Below are positions 29,096 to 43,202 of a stretch of 64,000 bases of DNA, in pieces. The DNA is taken from assembly GCF_050948215.1 (NCBI RefSeq), contig NW_027489066.1, positions 61,071-125,070 of the forward strand, read 5' to 3'. Source of the stretch: Halictus rubicundus (Eukaryota; Arthropoda; Insecta; Hymenoptera; Halictidae). Both the position numbers and the translations under genes were made by a program. The stretch's first letter is position 1, and each line of letters opens with the position of its first letter. The notes under the pieces are model-generated. The model saw nothing but the letters and a program-made list of their open reading frames with translations, was not told the DNA's origin and did not search any database.

Positions 29096-30080
29096 CATAT
29101 GATAGAGGATAGGATAGAGGATACGATAGAGGATTGGATATGATAGAGGATAGGAAAGAGGATAGGATAGGATAGAGGATAGAGTAGGATAGAGGATAGG
29201 ATAGGATAGAGGATAGGATTGGATAGAGGATCGGATAGAGGATAGGATAGGATAGAGGATAGTATAGGATAGAGGATAGGATAGAATAGAGGATAGGATA
29301 CGATAGGATAGTGGATAGGATAGGATAAAGGATAGGATAGGTTACGATAGAGGATAGGATAGATGATAGGATAGGATAGAGGATCTGATAGACGATAGGA
29401 TAGGATAGAGGATCGGATAGAGGATAGGATGGGATAGAGGATAGGATAGGATACAGGAAACGATAGGATAGAGGATAGGATAGGTAATTGGATAGGATAG
29501 AGGATAGTATAGGATAGAGGATAGGATAGGATAGAGGATAGGATAGGATAAAGGATAGGATAGGATAGAGGATAGGATAGGATAGAGGATAGGATTGGAT
29601 AGAGGATAGGATAGAGGATAGGATAGAGGATAGGATAGAGGATAGGATAGAGGATAGGATAGAGGATAGGATAGAGGATAGGATAGAGGATAGGATAGAG
29701 GATAGGATAGAGGATAGGATAGAGGATAGGATAGAGGATAGGATAGGATACAGGATAGGATAGGATAGAGGACAGGATGGTATAGAGGATAGGATAGGAT
29801 AGAGGATAGAATAGGATACAGGATAGGATAGGATAGGATAGAGGAGAGGATAGGATAGGATAGAGGTTAGGATTGGATAGAGGATAGGATAGAGGATAAG
29901 ATAGAGGATAGGATAGAATAGAGGATAGGATAGGATAGAGGATAGGATAGGATAGAGGATGGGATGGGATAGACGATAGGATAGGATAGAGGATAGGATA
30001 GGATAGATGATATAATAGGATTGAGAAAAGGATAGGATAGAGAATAGGATAGGATAGAGGATAGGATAGGAAAGAGGATA
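29096..30080 (+). repeat. Higher-order repeat of about 3.65 kb, partial copy 3
   Basis: Starts like copies 1 and 2 (CATATG, a 12+12+17 set, TAGGAAAGAGG, AGAGTAGG) and follows them to about 30080, where it leaves the pattern. Compared with copy 2 it lacks about 46 bp (29 + 17) after AGTATAGG, reads AGTATAGG where copy 2 reads AGTATAAG, and has a longer 12-mer run (about 29595-29735). This copy is more diverged than the first pair and is likely the older one. Confidence 0.75.
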
Positions 30081-33000
30081 GGATAGGATAGAGGATAGGA
30101 TAGGATAGAGGATAGGATAGGATAGAGGATAGGATAGGATAGAGGATATAATAGGATTGAGGGAAGGATAGGATAGATTATAGGATAGGACAGAGGATAG
30201 GATAGGATGGAGGATAGGATAGGATAAAGGATAGTATAGGATAGAGGATAGGATAGGATAGAGGATCGGATAGAGGATAGGATACGATAGAGGATCGGAT
30301 AGAGGATAGGATAGGATAGAGGATAGGATAGGATAGAGGATAGGATAGAATAGAGGATAGGATAGGATAAAGGATAGGATAGAATAGAGGATAGGATAGG
30401 ATAGGATAGTGGATAGGATAGGATAAAGGATAGGATAGGTTACGATAGAGGATAGGATAGATGATAGGATAGGATAGAGGATCTGATAGACGATAGGATA
30501 GGATAGAGGATCGGATAGAGGATAGGATGGGATAGAGGATAGGATAGGATACAGAAAACGATAGGATAGAGGATAGGATAGGTAATTGGATAGGATAGAG
30601 GATAGTATAGGATAGAGGATAGGATAGGATAGAGGGTAGGATAGGATAGGATAGAGGATAGGATTGGATAGAGGATAGGATAGGATAGAGGATAGGATAG
30701 GATAGAGGATAGAGTAGGATAGAGGATAGGATAGGATAGAGGATACAATAGGATAGAGGATAGGATAGGATAGATGATAGGATCGGAAAGAGGATAGGAT
30801 AGGATAGAGGATAGGATAGGATAGAGGATAGGATATGATAGAGGATAGGATACAGGATACGATAGAGGATTGGATATGATAGAGGATAGGATAGAGGATA
30901 GAATAGGATAGAGGATAGGATAGAGGATAGGATAGAGGATAGGATAGAGGATAGGATAGGAAAGAGGATAGGATAGGATAGAGGATAGGATAGGATAGAG
31001 GATAGGATAGAGGATAGGATAGGATAGAGGATAGGATAGGATAGAGGATAGAGTAGGATAGAGGATAGGATTGGATAGAGGATCGGATAGAGGATAGGAT
31101 AGGATAGAGGATACAATAGGATAGAGGATAGGATAGGATAGAGGATAGGATCGGAAAGAGGATAGGATAGGATAGAGGATAGGATAGGATAGAGGATAGG
31201 ATAGAGGATAGGATAGGATAGAGTATACGATAGAGGATTGGATATGATAGAGGATAGGATATAGGATACGATAGAGGATTGGATATGATAGAGGATAGGA
31301 TAGAGGATAGAATAGGATAGAGGATAGGATAGAGGATAGGATAGAGGATAGGATAGAGGATAGGATAGAGGATAGGATAGAGGATAGGATAAAGGATAGG
31401 ATAGGATACAGGATAGGATAGGATAGAGTATACGATAGAGGATTGGATATGATAGAGGATAGGATATAGGATACGATAGACGATTGGATATGATAGAGGA
31501 TAGGATAGAGGATAGAATAGGATAGAGGATAGGATAGAGGATAGGATAGAGGATAGGATAGAGGATAGGATAGAGGATAGGATAGAGGATAGGATAGAGG
31601 ATAGGATAGGATAGAGGATAGGATAGGATAAAGGATAGGATAGAATAGAGGATAGGATAGGATAGGATAGTGGATAGGATAGGATAAAGGATAGGATAGG
31701 TTACGATAGAGGATAGGATAGATGATAGGATAGGATAGAGGATCTGATAGACGAAAGGATAGGATAGAGGATCGGATAGAGGATAGGATGGGATAGAGGA
31801 TAGGATAGGATACAGAAAACGATAGGATAGAGGATAGGATAGGTAATTGGATAGGATAGAGGATAGTATAGGATAGAGGATAGGATAGGATAGAGGATAG
31901 GATAGGATAAAGGATAGGATAGGATAGAGGATAGAGTAGGATAGAGGATAGGATTGGATAGAGGATCGGATAGAGGATAGGATAGGATAGAGGATACAAT
32001 AGGATAGAGGATAGGATAGGATAGAGGATAGGATCGGAAAGAGGATAGGATAGGATAGAGGATAGGATAGGATAGAGGATAGAGTAGGATAGAGGATAGG
32101 ATTGGATAGAGGATCGGATAGAGGATAGGATAGGATAGAGGATACAATAGGATAGAGGATAGTATAGGATAGAGGATCGGATAGGATAGAGGATAGGATA
32201 GGATAGAGGATAGGATAGGATAGAGGATAGAATAGGATAGAGGATAGGATAGGATAGTGGATAGGATTGGATAGAGGATAGGATCGAGGATAGGATAGAG
32301 GATAGGATAGAGGATAGGATAGTGGATAGGATAGAGGATAGGATAGGATACAGGATAGGATAGGATAGAGGACAGGATGGTATAGAGGATAGGATAGGAT
32401 AGAGGATAGGATAGAGGATAGAATAGGATAGAGGATAGGATAGAGGATAGGATAGAGGATAGGATAGAGGATAGGATAGGATAGAGGATAGGATAGGATA
32501 AAGGATAGGATAGAATAGAGGATAGGATAGGATAGGATAGTGGATAGGATAGGATAAAGGATAGGATAGGTTACGATAGAGGATAGGATAGATGATAGGA
32601 TAGGATAGAGGATCTGATAGACGAAAGGATAGGATAGAGGATCGGATAGAGGATAGGATGGGATAGAGGATAGGATAGGATACAGAAAACGATAGGATAG
32701 AGGATAGGATAGGTAATTGGATAGGATAGAGGATAGTATAGGATAGAGGATAGGATAGGATAGAGGATAGGATAGGATAAAGGATAGGATAGGATAGAGG
32801 ATAGAGTAGGATAGAGGATAGGATTGGATAGAGGATCGGATAGAGGATAGGATAGGATAGAGGATAGAGTAGGATAGAGGATAGGATTGGATAGAGGATC
32901 GGATAGAGGATAGGATAGGATAGAGGATACAATAGGATAGAGGATAGGATAGGATAGAGGATAGGATCGGAAAGAGGATAGGATAGGATAGAGGATAGGA

Positions 33001-36000
33001 TAGGATAGAGGATAGGATAGAGGATAGGATAGGATAGAGGATAGAGTAGGATAGAGGATAGGATTGGATAGAGGATCGGATAGAGGATAGGATAGGATAG
33101 ATGATACAATAGGATAGAGGATTTTATAGGATAGAGGATCGGATAGGATAGAGGATAGGATAGGATAGAGGATAGGATAGGATAGAGGATAGAATAGGAT
33201 AGAGGATAGGATAGGATAGTGGATAGGATTGGATAGAGGATAGGATCGAGGATAGGATAGAGGATAGGATAGAGGATAGGATAGTGGATAGGATAGAGGA
33301 TAGGATAGGATACAGGATAGGATAGGATAGAGGACAGGATGGTATAGAGGATAGGATAGGATAGAGGATATAATAGGATTGAGGAAAGGATAGGATAGAG
33401 GATAGGATAGGGTAGAGGATAGGATAGGATAGAGTATACGATAGAGGATTGCATATGATAGAGGATAGGATAGAGGATACGATAGAGGATTGGATATGAT
33501 AGAGGATGGGATAGAGGATAGAATAGGATAGAGGATAGGATAGAGGATAGGATAGAGGATTGGATAAGATAGAGGATAGGATAGAGGATAGGATAGAGGA
33601 AAGGATAAGATAGAGGATAGGATAGAGGATAGGATAGAGGATAGGATAGAGGATAGGATAGGATAGAGGATAGGATAGGATAGAGGAAAGGATAGGATAG
33701 AGGATAGGATAGGAAAGAGGGTAGGATAGGATAGAGGATAGGATAGGATAGAGTATAGGATAAGGTAGAGGATAGGATAGGATAGAGGATAGGATTGGAT
33801 AGAGGATAGAGGATAGGATGTGATAGAGGATAGGATATGATAGAGGATAGGATAGGATAGAGGATCGGATAGGATAGAGGATAGGATTGGATAGAGGATA
33901 GGATCGAGGATAGGATAGAGGATAGGATAGAGGATAGGATAGAGGATAGGATAGAGGATAGGATAGAGGATAGGATAGAGGATAGGATAGAGGATAGGAT
34001 AGGATACAGGATAGGATAGGATAGAGGACAGGATGGTATAGAGGATAGGATAGGATAGAGGATAGAATAGGATACAGGATAGGATAGGATAGAGGATAGG
34101 ATAGGATAGAGGATAGGATAGGATAGACGATAGGATAGGATGGGATAGAGGATAGGATAGGATAGAGGATATAATAGGATTGAGGAAAGGATAGGATAGA
34201 GGATAGGATAGGGTAGAGGATAGGATAGGACAGGATAGAGTATACGATAGAGGATTGGATATGATAGAGGATAGGATAGAGGATACGATAGAGGATTGGA
34301 TATGATAGAGGATAGGATAGAGGATAGGATAGAGGATAGGATAGAGGATAGGATAGGGGATTGGATAAGATAGAGGATAGGATAGAGGATAGGATAAGAT
34401 AGAGGATAGGATAGAGGATAGGATAGAGGATAGGATAGAGGATAGGATAGAGGATAGGATAGAGGATAGGATAGGATAGAGGATAGGATAGGATAGAGGA
34501 TAGGATAGGATAGAGGAAAGGATAGAGGATAGGATAGGATAGAGGATACAATAGGATAGAGGATAGGATAGGATAGAGGATAGGATCGGAAAGAGGATAG
34601 GATAGGATAGAGGATAGGATAGGATAGAGGATAGGATATGATAGAGGATAGGATAGAGGATACGATAGAGGATTGGATATGATAGAGGATAGGATAGAGG
34701 ATAGAATAGGATAGAGGATAGGATAGAGGATAGGATAGAGGATAGGATAGAGGATAGGATAGGAAAGAGGATAGGATAGGATAGAGGATAGGATAGGATA
34801 GAGGATAGGATAGAGGATAGGATAGGATAGAGGATAGGATAGGATAGAGGATAGGATAGGATAGAGGATAGAGTAGGATAGAGGATAGGATTGGATAGAG
34901 GATCGGATAGAGGATAGGATAGGATAGAGGATACAATAGGATAGAGGATAGGATAGGATAGAGGATAGGACCGGAAAGAGGATAGGATAGGATAGAGGAT
35001 AGGATAGGATAGAGGATAGGATAGAGGATAGGATAGGATAGAGTATACGATAGAGGATTGGATATAATAGAGGATAGGATATAGGATACGATAGAGGATT
35101 GGATATGATAGAGGATAGGATAGAGGATAGAATAGGATAGAGGATAGGATAGAGGATAGGATAGAGGATAGGATAGAGGATAGGATAGAGGATAGGATAA
35201 AGGATAGGATAGGATACAGGATAGGATAGGATAGAGTATACGATAGGGGATTGGATATGATAGAGGATAGGATATAGGATACGATAAACGATTGGATATG
35301 ATAGAGGATAGGATAGAGGATAGAATAGAATAGAGGATAGGATAGAGGATAGGATAGAGGATAGGATAGAGTATACGATAGAGGATTGGATATGATAGAG
35401 GATAGGATAGAGGATAGAATAGGATAGAGGATAGGATAGAGGATAGGATAGAGGATAGGATAGAGGATAGGATAGAGGATAGGATAGAGGTTAGGATAGG
35501 ATAGAGGATAGGATAGGATAAAGGATAGGATAGAATAGAGGATAGGATAGGATAGGATAGTGGATAGGATAGGATAAAGGATAGGATAGGATACGATAGA
35601 GGATAGGATAGATGATAGGATAGGATAGAGGATCTGATAGAGGATAGGATACGATAGAGGATCGGATAGAGGATAGGATAGGATAGAGGATAGGATAGGA
35701 TAGAGGATAGGATAGGATAGAGGATAGGATAGGATAGAGGATAGGATAGGATAGAGGATAGAGTACGATAGAGGATAGGATAGGATAGAGGATAGGATTG
35801 GATAGAGGATCGGATAGAGGATAGGATAGGATAGAGAATAGTATAGGATAGAGGATAGGATAGAATAGAGGATAGGATAGGATAAAGGATAGGATAGAAT
35901 AGAGGATAGGATAGGATATTATAGTGGATAGGATAGGATAAAGGATAGGATAGGTTACGATAGAGGATAGGATAGATGATAGGATAGGATAGAGGATCTG

Positions 36001-39000
36001 ATAGACGAAAGGATAGGATAGAGGATCGGATAGAGGATAGGATGGGATAGAGGATAGGATAGGATACAGAAAACGATAGGATAGAGGATAGGATAGGTAA
36101 TTGGATAGGATAGAGGATAGTATAGGATAGAGGATAGGATAGGATAGAGGATAGGATAGGATAAAGGATAGGATAGGATAGAGGATAGGATAGGATAGAG
36201 GATAGGATAGGATAGAGGATAGGATAGGATAGAGGATAGGATTGGATAGAGGATAGGATAGAGGATAGGATAAAGGATAGGATAGGATAGAGGATAGGAT
36301 AGGATAAAGGATAGGATAGAATAGAGGATAGGATAGGATAGGATAGTGGATAGGATAGGATAAAGGATAGGATAGGATACGATAGAGGATAGGATAGATG
36401 ATAGGATAGGATAGAGGATCTGATAGACGATAGTATAGGATAGAGGATCGGATAGAGGATAGGATAGGATAGAGGATAGTATAGGATAGAGGATAGGATA
36501 GGTAATTGGATAGGATAGAGGATAGGATAAGGTAGAGGATAGTATAGGATAGAGGATCGGATAGGATAGAGGATAGGATAGGATAGAGGATAGGATAGGA
36601 TAGAGGATAGAATAGGATAGAGGATAGGATAGGATAGAGGATAGGATTGGATAGAGGATAGGATCGAGGATAGGATAGAGGATAGGATAGAGGATAGGAT
36701 AGAGGATAGGATAGAGGATAGGATAGAGGATACGATAGAGGATTGGATATGATAGAGGATAGGATAGAGGATAGAATAGGATAGAGGATAGGATAGAGGA
36801 TAGGATAGAGGATGGGATGTGATAGAGGATAGGATATGATAGAGGATAGGATAGGATAGAGGATCGGATAGGATAGAGGATAGGATTGGATAGAGGATAG
36901 GATCGAGGATAGGATAGAGGATAGGATAGAGGATAGGATAGAGGATAGGATAGAGGATAGGATAGAGGATAGGATAGAGGATAGGATAGAGGATAGGATA
37001 GGATACAGGATAGGATAGGATAGAGGACAGGATGGTATAGAGGATAGGATAGGATAGAGGATAGAATAGGATACAGGATAGGATAGGATAGAGGATAGGA
37101 TAGGATAGTGGATAGGATAGGATAGACGATAGGATAGGATGGGATAGAGGATAGGATAGGATAGAGGATATAATAGGATTGAGGAAAGGATAGGATAGAG
37201 GATAGGATAGGGTAGAGGATAGGATAGGATAGGATAGAGTATACGATAGAGGATTGGATATGATAGAGGATAGGATAGAGGATACGATAGAGGATTGGAT
37301 ATGATAGAGGATAGGATAGAGGATAGGATAGAGGATAGGATAGAGGATAGGATAGGGGATTGGATAAGATAGAGGATAGGATAGAGGATAGGATAGGTAA
37401 TTGGATAGGATAGAGGATAGGATAAGGTAGAGGATAGTATAGGATAGAGGATAGGATAGGATAGAGGATAGGATAGGATAGAGGATAGGATAGGATAGAG
37501 GATAGGATAGGATAGAGGATAGGATAGGATAGAGGATAGGATAGGATACGATAGAGGATAGGATAGAGGATCGGATAGAGGATAGGATAGGATAGAGGAT
37601 CGCATAGAGGATAGGATAGGATAGAGGATAGAGTAGGATAGAGGATAGGATAGGATAGAGGATAGGATTGGATAGAGGATCGGATAGAGGATAGGATAGG
37701 ATAGAGGATAGGATAGGATAGAGGATAGTATAGGATAGAGGATTGGATAGAATAGAGGATAGGATAGGATAGAGGATAGGATAGGATAGAGGATAGGATA
37801 GGGTAGAGGATAGAATAGGATAGAGGATAGGATAGGATAGAGGATATAATAGGATTGAGGAAAGGATAGGATAGAGGATAGGAAACGAAAGAGGGTAGGA
37901 TAGGATAGAGGATAGGATAGGATAGAGTATAGGATAAGGTAGAGGATAGGATAGGATAGAGGATAGGATAGGATAGAGGATAGGATTGGATAGAGGATAG
38001 GATAGAGGATAAGATAGAGGATAGGATAGAATAGAGGATAGGATAGGATAGAGGATAGGATAGGATAGAGGATAGGATAGGATAGACGATAGGATAGGAT
38101 AGAGGATAGGATAGGATAGATGATATAATAGGATTGAGAAAAGGATAGGATAGAGAATAGGATAGGATAGAGGATAGGATAGGAAAGAGGATAGGATAGG
38201 ATAGAGGATAGGATAGGATAGAGGATAGGATAGGATAGAGGATAGGATAGGATAGAGGATAGGATAGGATAGAGGATAGGATAGAGGATAGGATAGAGGA
38301 TAGGATAGGATAGAGGATAGGATAGGATAGAGGATAGGATAGGATAGAGGATAGGATAGGATAGAGGATAGGATAGGATAGAGGATAGGATAGGATAGAG
38401 GATAGGATAGGATAGAGGATAGGATAGGATAGAGGATAGGATAGGATAGAGGATAGGATAGGATAGAGGATAGGATAGGTAATTGGATAGGATAAGGATA
38501 TGAATAGGATAAGGTAGAGGATAGGATAGGATAGAGGATAGGATAGGATAAAGGATAGTATAGGATAGAGGATAGGATAGGATAGAGGATCGGATAGAGG
38601 ATAGGATACGATAGAGGATCGGATAGAGGATAGGATAGGATAGAGGATAGTATAGGATAGAGGATAGGATAGAATAGAGGATAGGATAGGATAAAGGATA
38701 GGATAGAATAGAGGATAGGATAGGATAGGATAGTGGATAGGATAGGATAAAGGATAGGATAGGTTACGATAGAGGATAGGATAGATGATAGGATAGGATA
38801 GAGGATCTGATAGACGATAGGATAGGATAGAGGATCGGATAGAGGATAGGATGGGATAGAGGATAGGATAGGATACGGAAAACGATAGGATAGAGGATAG
38901 GATAGGTAATTGTATAGGATAGAGGATAGTATAGGATAGAGGATAGGATAGGATAGAGGATAGGATAGGATAAAGGATAGGATAGGATAGAGGATAGGAT

Positions 39001-39302
39001 AGGATAGAGGATAGGATAGGATAGAGGATAGGATAGGATAGAGGATAGGATTGGATAGAGGATAGGATAGAGGATAGGATAGAGGATAGGATAGAGGATA
39101 GGATAGAGGATAGGATAGAGGATAGGATAGAGGATAGGATAGAGGATAGGATAGGATACAGGATAGGATAGGATAGAGGACAGGATGGTATAGAGGATAG
39201 GATAGGATAGAGGATAGAATAGGATACAGGATAGGATAGGGTAGAGGATAGGATAGGATAGAGGATATAATAGGATTGAGGAAAGGATAGGATAGAGGAC
39301 AG
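30081..39302 (+). repeat. Mixed satellite, 9 kb, with internal partial duplications
   Basis: Modules A to D are shuffled and separated by long 17-mer runs. A partial duplication has offset 870 (GGTTACG at 31699 and 32569; both followed by the rare GACGAAAGG) and ends near 31985/32855. A third GACGAAAGG form of module A lies near 35951-36010. Oddities are GATTTTATAGG near 33120, GACCGG near 34970, and a phase break near 38490-38510 reading GATAAGGATATGAATAGG. A very regular 17-mer tract lies at about 38170-38470. Confidence 0.65.
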
Positions 39303-40934
39303 GATAGGATAGAGGATAGGATAGAGGATAGGATAGGATAGAGTATACGATAGAGGATTGGATATGATAGAGGATAGGATAGAGGATAGGATAGGATAGA
39401 GTATACGATAGAGGATTGGATATGATAGAGGATAGGATAGAGGATAGAATAGGATAGAGGATAGGATAGAGGATAGGATAGAGGATAGGATAGAGGATAG
39501 GATAGAGGATACGATAGAGGATTGGATATGATAGAGGATAGGATAGAGGATAGAATAGGATAGAGGATAGGATAGAGAATAGGATAGAGGATAGGATAGA
39601 GGACAGGATAGGATAGAGGATAGGATAGGATAAAGGATAGGATAGAATAGAGGATAGGATAGGATAGGATAGTGGATAGGATAGGATAAAGGATAGGATA
39701 GGATACGATAGAGGATAGGATAGATGATAGGATAGGATAGAGGATCTGATAGAGGATAGTATAGGATAGAGGATCGGATAGAGGATAGGATAGGATAGAG
39801 GATAGTATAGGATAGAGGATAGGATAGGATAGAGGATCGGATAGAGGATAGGCTACGATAGAGGATCGGATAGAGGATAGGATAGGATAGAGGATAGGAT
39901 AGGATAAAGGATAGGATAGGATAGAGGATAGGATAGGATAGAGGATAGGATAGGATAGAGGATAGGATAGGATAGAGGATAGGATTGGATAGAGGATAGG
40001 ATAGAGGATAGGATAGAGGATAGGATAGAGGATAGGATAGAGGATAGGATAGAGGATAGGATAGAGGATAGGATAGAGGATAGGATAGGATACAGGATAG
40101 GATAGGATAGAGGACAGGATGGTATAGAGGATAGGATAGGATAGAGGATAGAATAGGATACAGGATAGGATAGGGTAGAGGATAGGATAGGATAGAGGAT
40201 ATAATAGGATTGAGGAAAGGATAGGATAGAGGACAGGATAGGATAGAGGATAGGATAGGATAGAGTATACGATAGAGGATTGGATATGATAGAGGATAGG
40301 ATATAGGATGCGATAGAGGATTGGATATGATAGAGGATAGGATAGAGGATAGAATAGGATAGAGGATAGGATAGAGGATAGGATAGAGGATAGGATAGAG
40401 GATAGGATAGAGGATAGGATAGAGGATAGGATAGAGGATAGGATAGGATAGAGTATACGATAGAGGATTGGATATGATAGAGGATAGGATAGAGGATAGG
40501 ATAGGATAGAGTATACGATAGAGGATTGGATATGATAGAGGATAGGATAGAGGATAGAATAGGATAGAGGATAGGATAGAGGATAGGATAGAGGATAGGA
40601 TAGAGGATAGGATAGAGGATACGATAGAGGATTGGATATGATAGAGGATAGGATAGAGGATAGAATAGGATAGAGGATAGGATAGAGAATAGGATAGAGG
40701 ATAGGATAGAGGACAGGATAGGATAGAGGATAGGATAGGATAAAGGATAGGATAGAATAGAGGATAGGATAGGATAGGATAGTGGATAGGATAGGATAAA
40801 GGATAGGATAGGATACGATAGAGGATAGGATAGATGATAGGATAGGATAGAGGATCTGATAGAGGATAGTATAGGATAGAGGATCGGATAGAGGATAGGA
40901 TAGGATAGAGGATAGTATAGGATAGAGGATAGGA
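39303..40934 (+). repeat. Partial tandem duplication, offset 1110 bp
   Basis: The block 39303-39824 is repeated at 40413-40934. Matching markers include GTATACG (39342 and 40452), GATAGAGAATAGG (39571 and 40681) and GATCTGATAG (39743 and 40853). Between the two lies a distinct stretch with GGCTACG (39851), a 12-mer run, and modules B, C and D with a rare GGATGCGATAG near 40307. Copies separate after about 39824/40934. Confidence 0.75.
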
Positions 40935-41719
40935 TATGATAGAGGATAGGATAGGATAGAGGATCGGATAGAGGATAGGATAGGATAGAGGATAGGATAG
41001 GATAGAGGATAGGATAGGATAGAGGATAGGATAGGATAGAGGATAGGATAGGAAAGAGGATAGGATAGGATAGAGGATAGGATAGAGGATAGGATAGGAT
41101 AGAGGATAGGATAGGATAGAGGATAGAGTAGGATAGAGGATAGGATTGGATAGAGGATCGGATAGAGGATAGGATAGGATAGAGGATACAATAGGATAGA
41201 GGATAGGATAGGATAGAGGATAGGATCGGAAAGAGGATAGGATAGGATAGAGGATAGGATAGGATAGAGGATAGGATATGATAGAGGATAGGATAGAGGA
41301 TACGATAGAGGATTGGATATGATAGAGGATAGGATAGAGGATAGAATAGGATAGAGGATAGGATAGAGGATAGGATAGGATAGAGGATAGGATAGGATAA
41401 AGGATAGGATAGAATAGAGGATAGGATAGGATAGGATAGTGGATAGGATAGGATAAAGGATAGGATAGGATACGATAGAGGATAGGATAGATGATAGAGG
41501 ATAGGATAGGATAGAGGATAGGATTGGATAGAGGATAGGATCGAGGATAGGATAGAGGATAGGATAGAGGATAGGATAGAGGATAGGATAGAGGATAGGA
41601 TAGAGGATAGGATAGGATACAGGATAGGATAGGATAGAGGACAGGATGGTATAGAGGATAGGATAGGATAGAGGATAGAATAGGATACAGGATAGGATAG
41701 GATAGAGGATAGGATATGA
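40935..41719 (+). repeat. Mixed satellite segment between duplications
   Basis: 17-mer units with AGAGTAGG, GATCGG, TACAATAGG and GATCGGAAAG variants, one module D set near 41300, then GATAGATGATAGAGG and a 12-mer run (about 41535-41610) closing with module B near 41620-41690. Nothing else was seen. Confidence 0.6.
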
Positions 41720-43202
41720 TAGGATAGAGGATAGGATAGGATAGAGGATAGGATAGGATAGAGGATAGGATAGGATTGAGGAAAGGATAGGATAGAGGAT
41801 AGGATAGGGTAGAGGATAGGATAGGATAGAGTATACGATAGAGGATTGCATATGATAGAGGATAGGATAGAGGATACGATAGAGGATTGGATATGATAGA
41901 GGATAGGATAGAGGATAGAATAGGATAGAGGATAGGATAGAGGATAGGATAGAGGATTGGATAAGATAGAGGATAGGATAGAGGATAGGATAGAGGAAAG
42001 GATAAGATAGAGGATCGGATAGAGGATAGGATAGGATAGAGGATACAATAGGATAGAGGATAGGATAGGATAGAGGATAGGATAGGAAAGAGGATAGGAT
42101 AGGATAGAGGATAGGATAGGATAGAGGATAGGATAGAGGATAGGATAGGATAGAGGATAGGATATGATAGAGGATAGGATAGGATAGAGGATCGGATAGG
42201 ATAGAGGATAGGATTGGATAGAGGATAGGATCGAGGATAGGATAGAGGATAGGATAGAGGATAGGATAGAGGATAGGATAGACGATAGGATAGGATGGGA
42301 TAGAGGATAGGATAGGATAGAGGATAGGATAGGATGGAGGAAAGGATAGGATAGAGGATAGGATAGGTAATTGGATAGGATAGAGGATAGGATAAGGTAG
42401 AGGATAGTATAGGATAGAGGATAGGATAGGATAGAGGATAGGATAGGATAGAGGATAGGATAGGATAGAGGATAGGATAGGATACGATAGAGAATAGGAT
42501 AGCGGATCGGATAGAGGATAGGATAGGATAGAGGATCGGATAGAGGATAGGATAGGATAGAGGATAGGATAGGATAGAGGATAGGATAGGATAGAGGATA
42601 GAGTAGGATAGAGGATAGGATAGGATAGAGGATAGGATTGGATAGAGGATCGGATAGAGGATAGGATAGGATAGAGGATAGGATAGGATAGAGGATAGTA
42701 TAGGATAGAGGATTGGATAGAATAGAGGATAGGATAGGATAGAGGATAGGATAGGATAGAGGATAGGATAGGGTAGAGGATAGAATAGGATAGAGGATAG
42801 GATAGGATAGAGGATATAATAGGATTGAGGAAAGGATAGGATAGAGGATAGGATAGGATAGAGGATAGGATAGGATAGAGGATAGGATAGGATAGAGGAT
42901 AGGATAGGATAGAGGATAGGATAGGATAGAGGATAGGATAGGAAAGAGGGTAGGATAGGATAGAGGATAGGATAGGATAGAGTATAGGATAAGGTAGAGG
43001 ATAGGATAGGATAGAGGATAGGATAGGATAGAGGATAGGATTGGATAGAGGATAGGATAGAGGATAAGATAGAGGATAGGATAGAATAGAGGAGAGGATA
43101 GGATAGACGATAGGATAGACGATAGGAGAGGATAGGATAGACGATAGGATAGACGATAGGATAGGATAGAGGATAGGATAGGATAGAGGATTGGATAGGA
43201 TA
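41720..43202 (+). repeat. Higher-order segment, copy 1 of a 2.07-kb-offset pair
   Basis: Aligned with about 43790-45153 at offset 2070: GATTGAGGAAAGG (41774 and 43844) and the rare AGCGGATCGG (42501 and 44571). The offset falls to 1951 before the segment ends, a change of 119 bp or seven 17-mers. Near 43085-43165 it has a local extra repeat of GGAGAGG with paired GACGATAGG units, which the later copy has once. It ends at the rare marker CACGAAAGG (43203). Confidence 0.75.
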
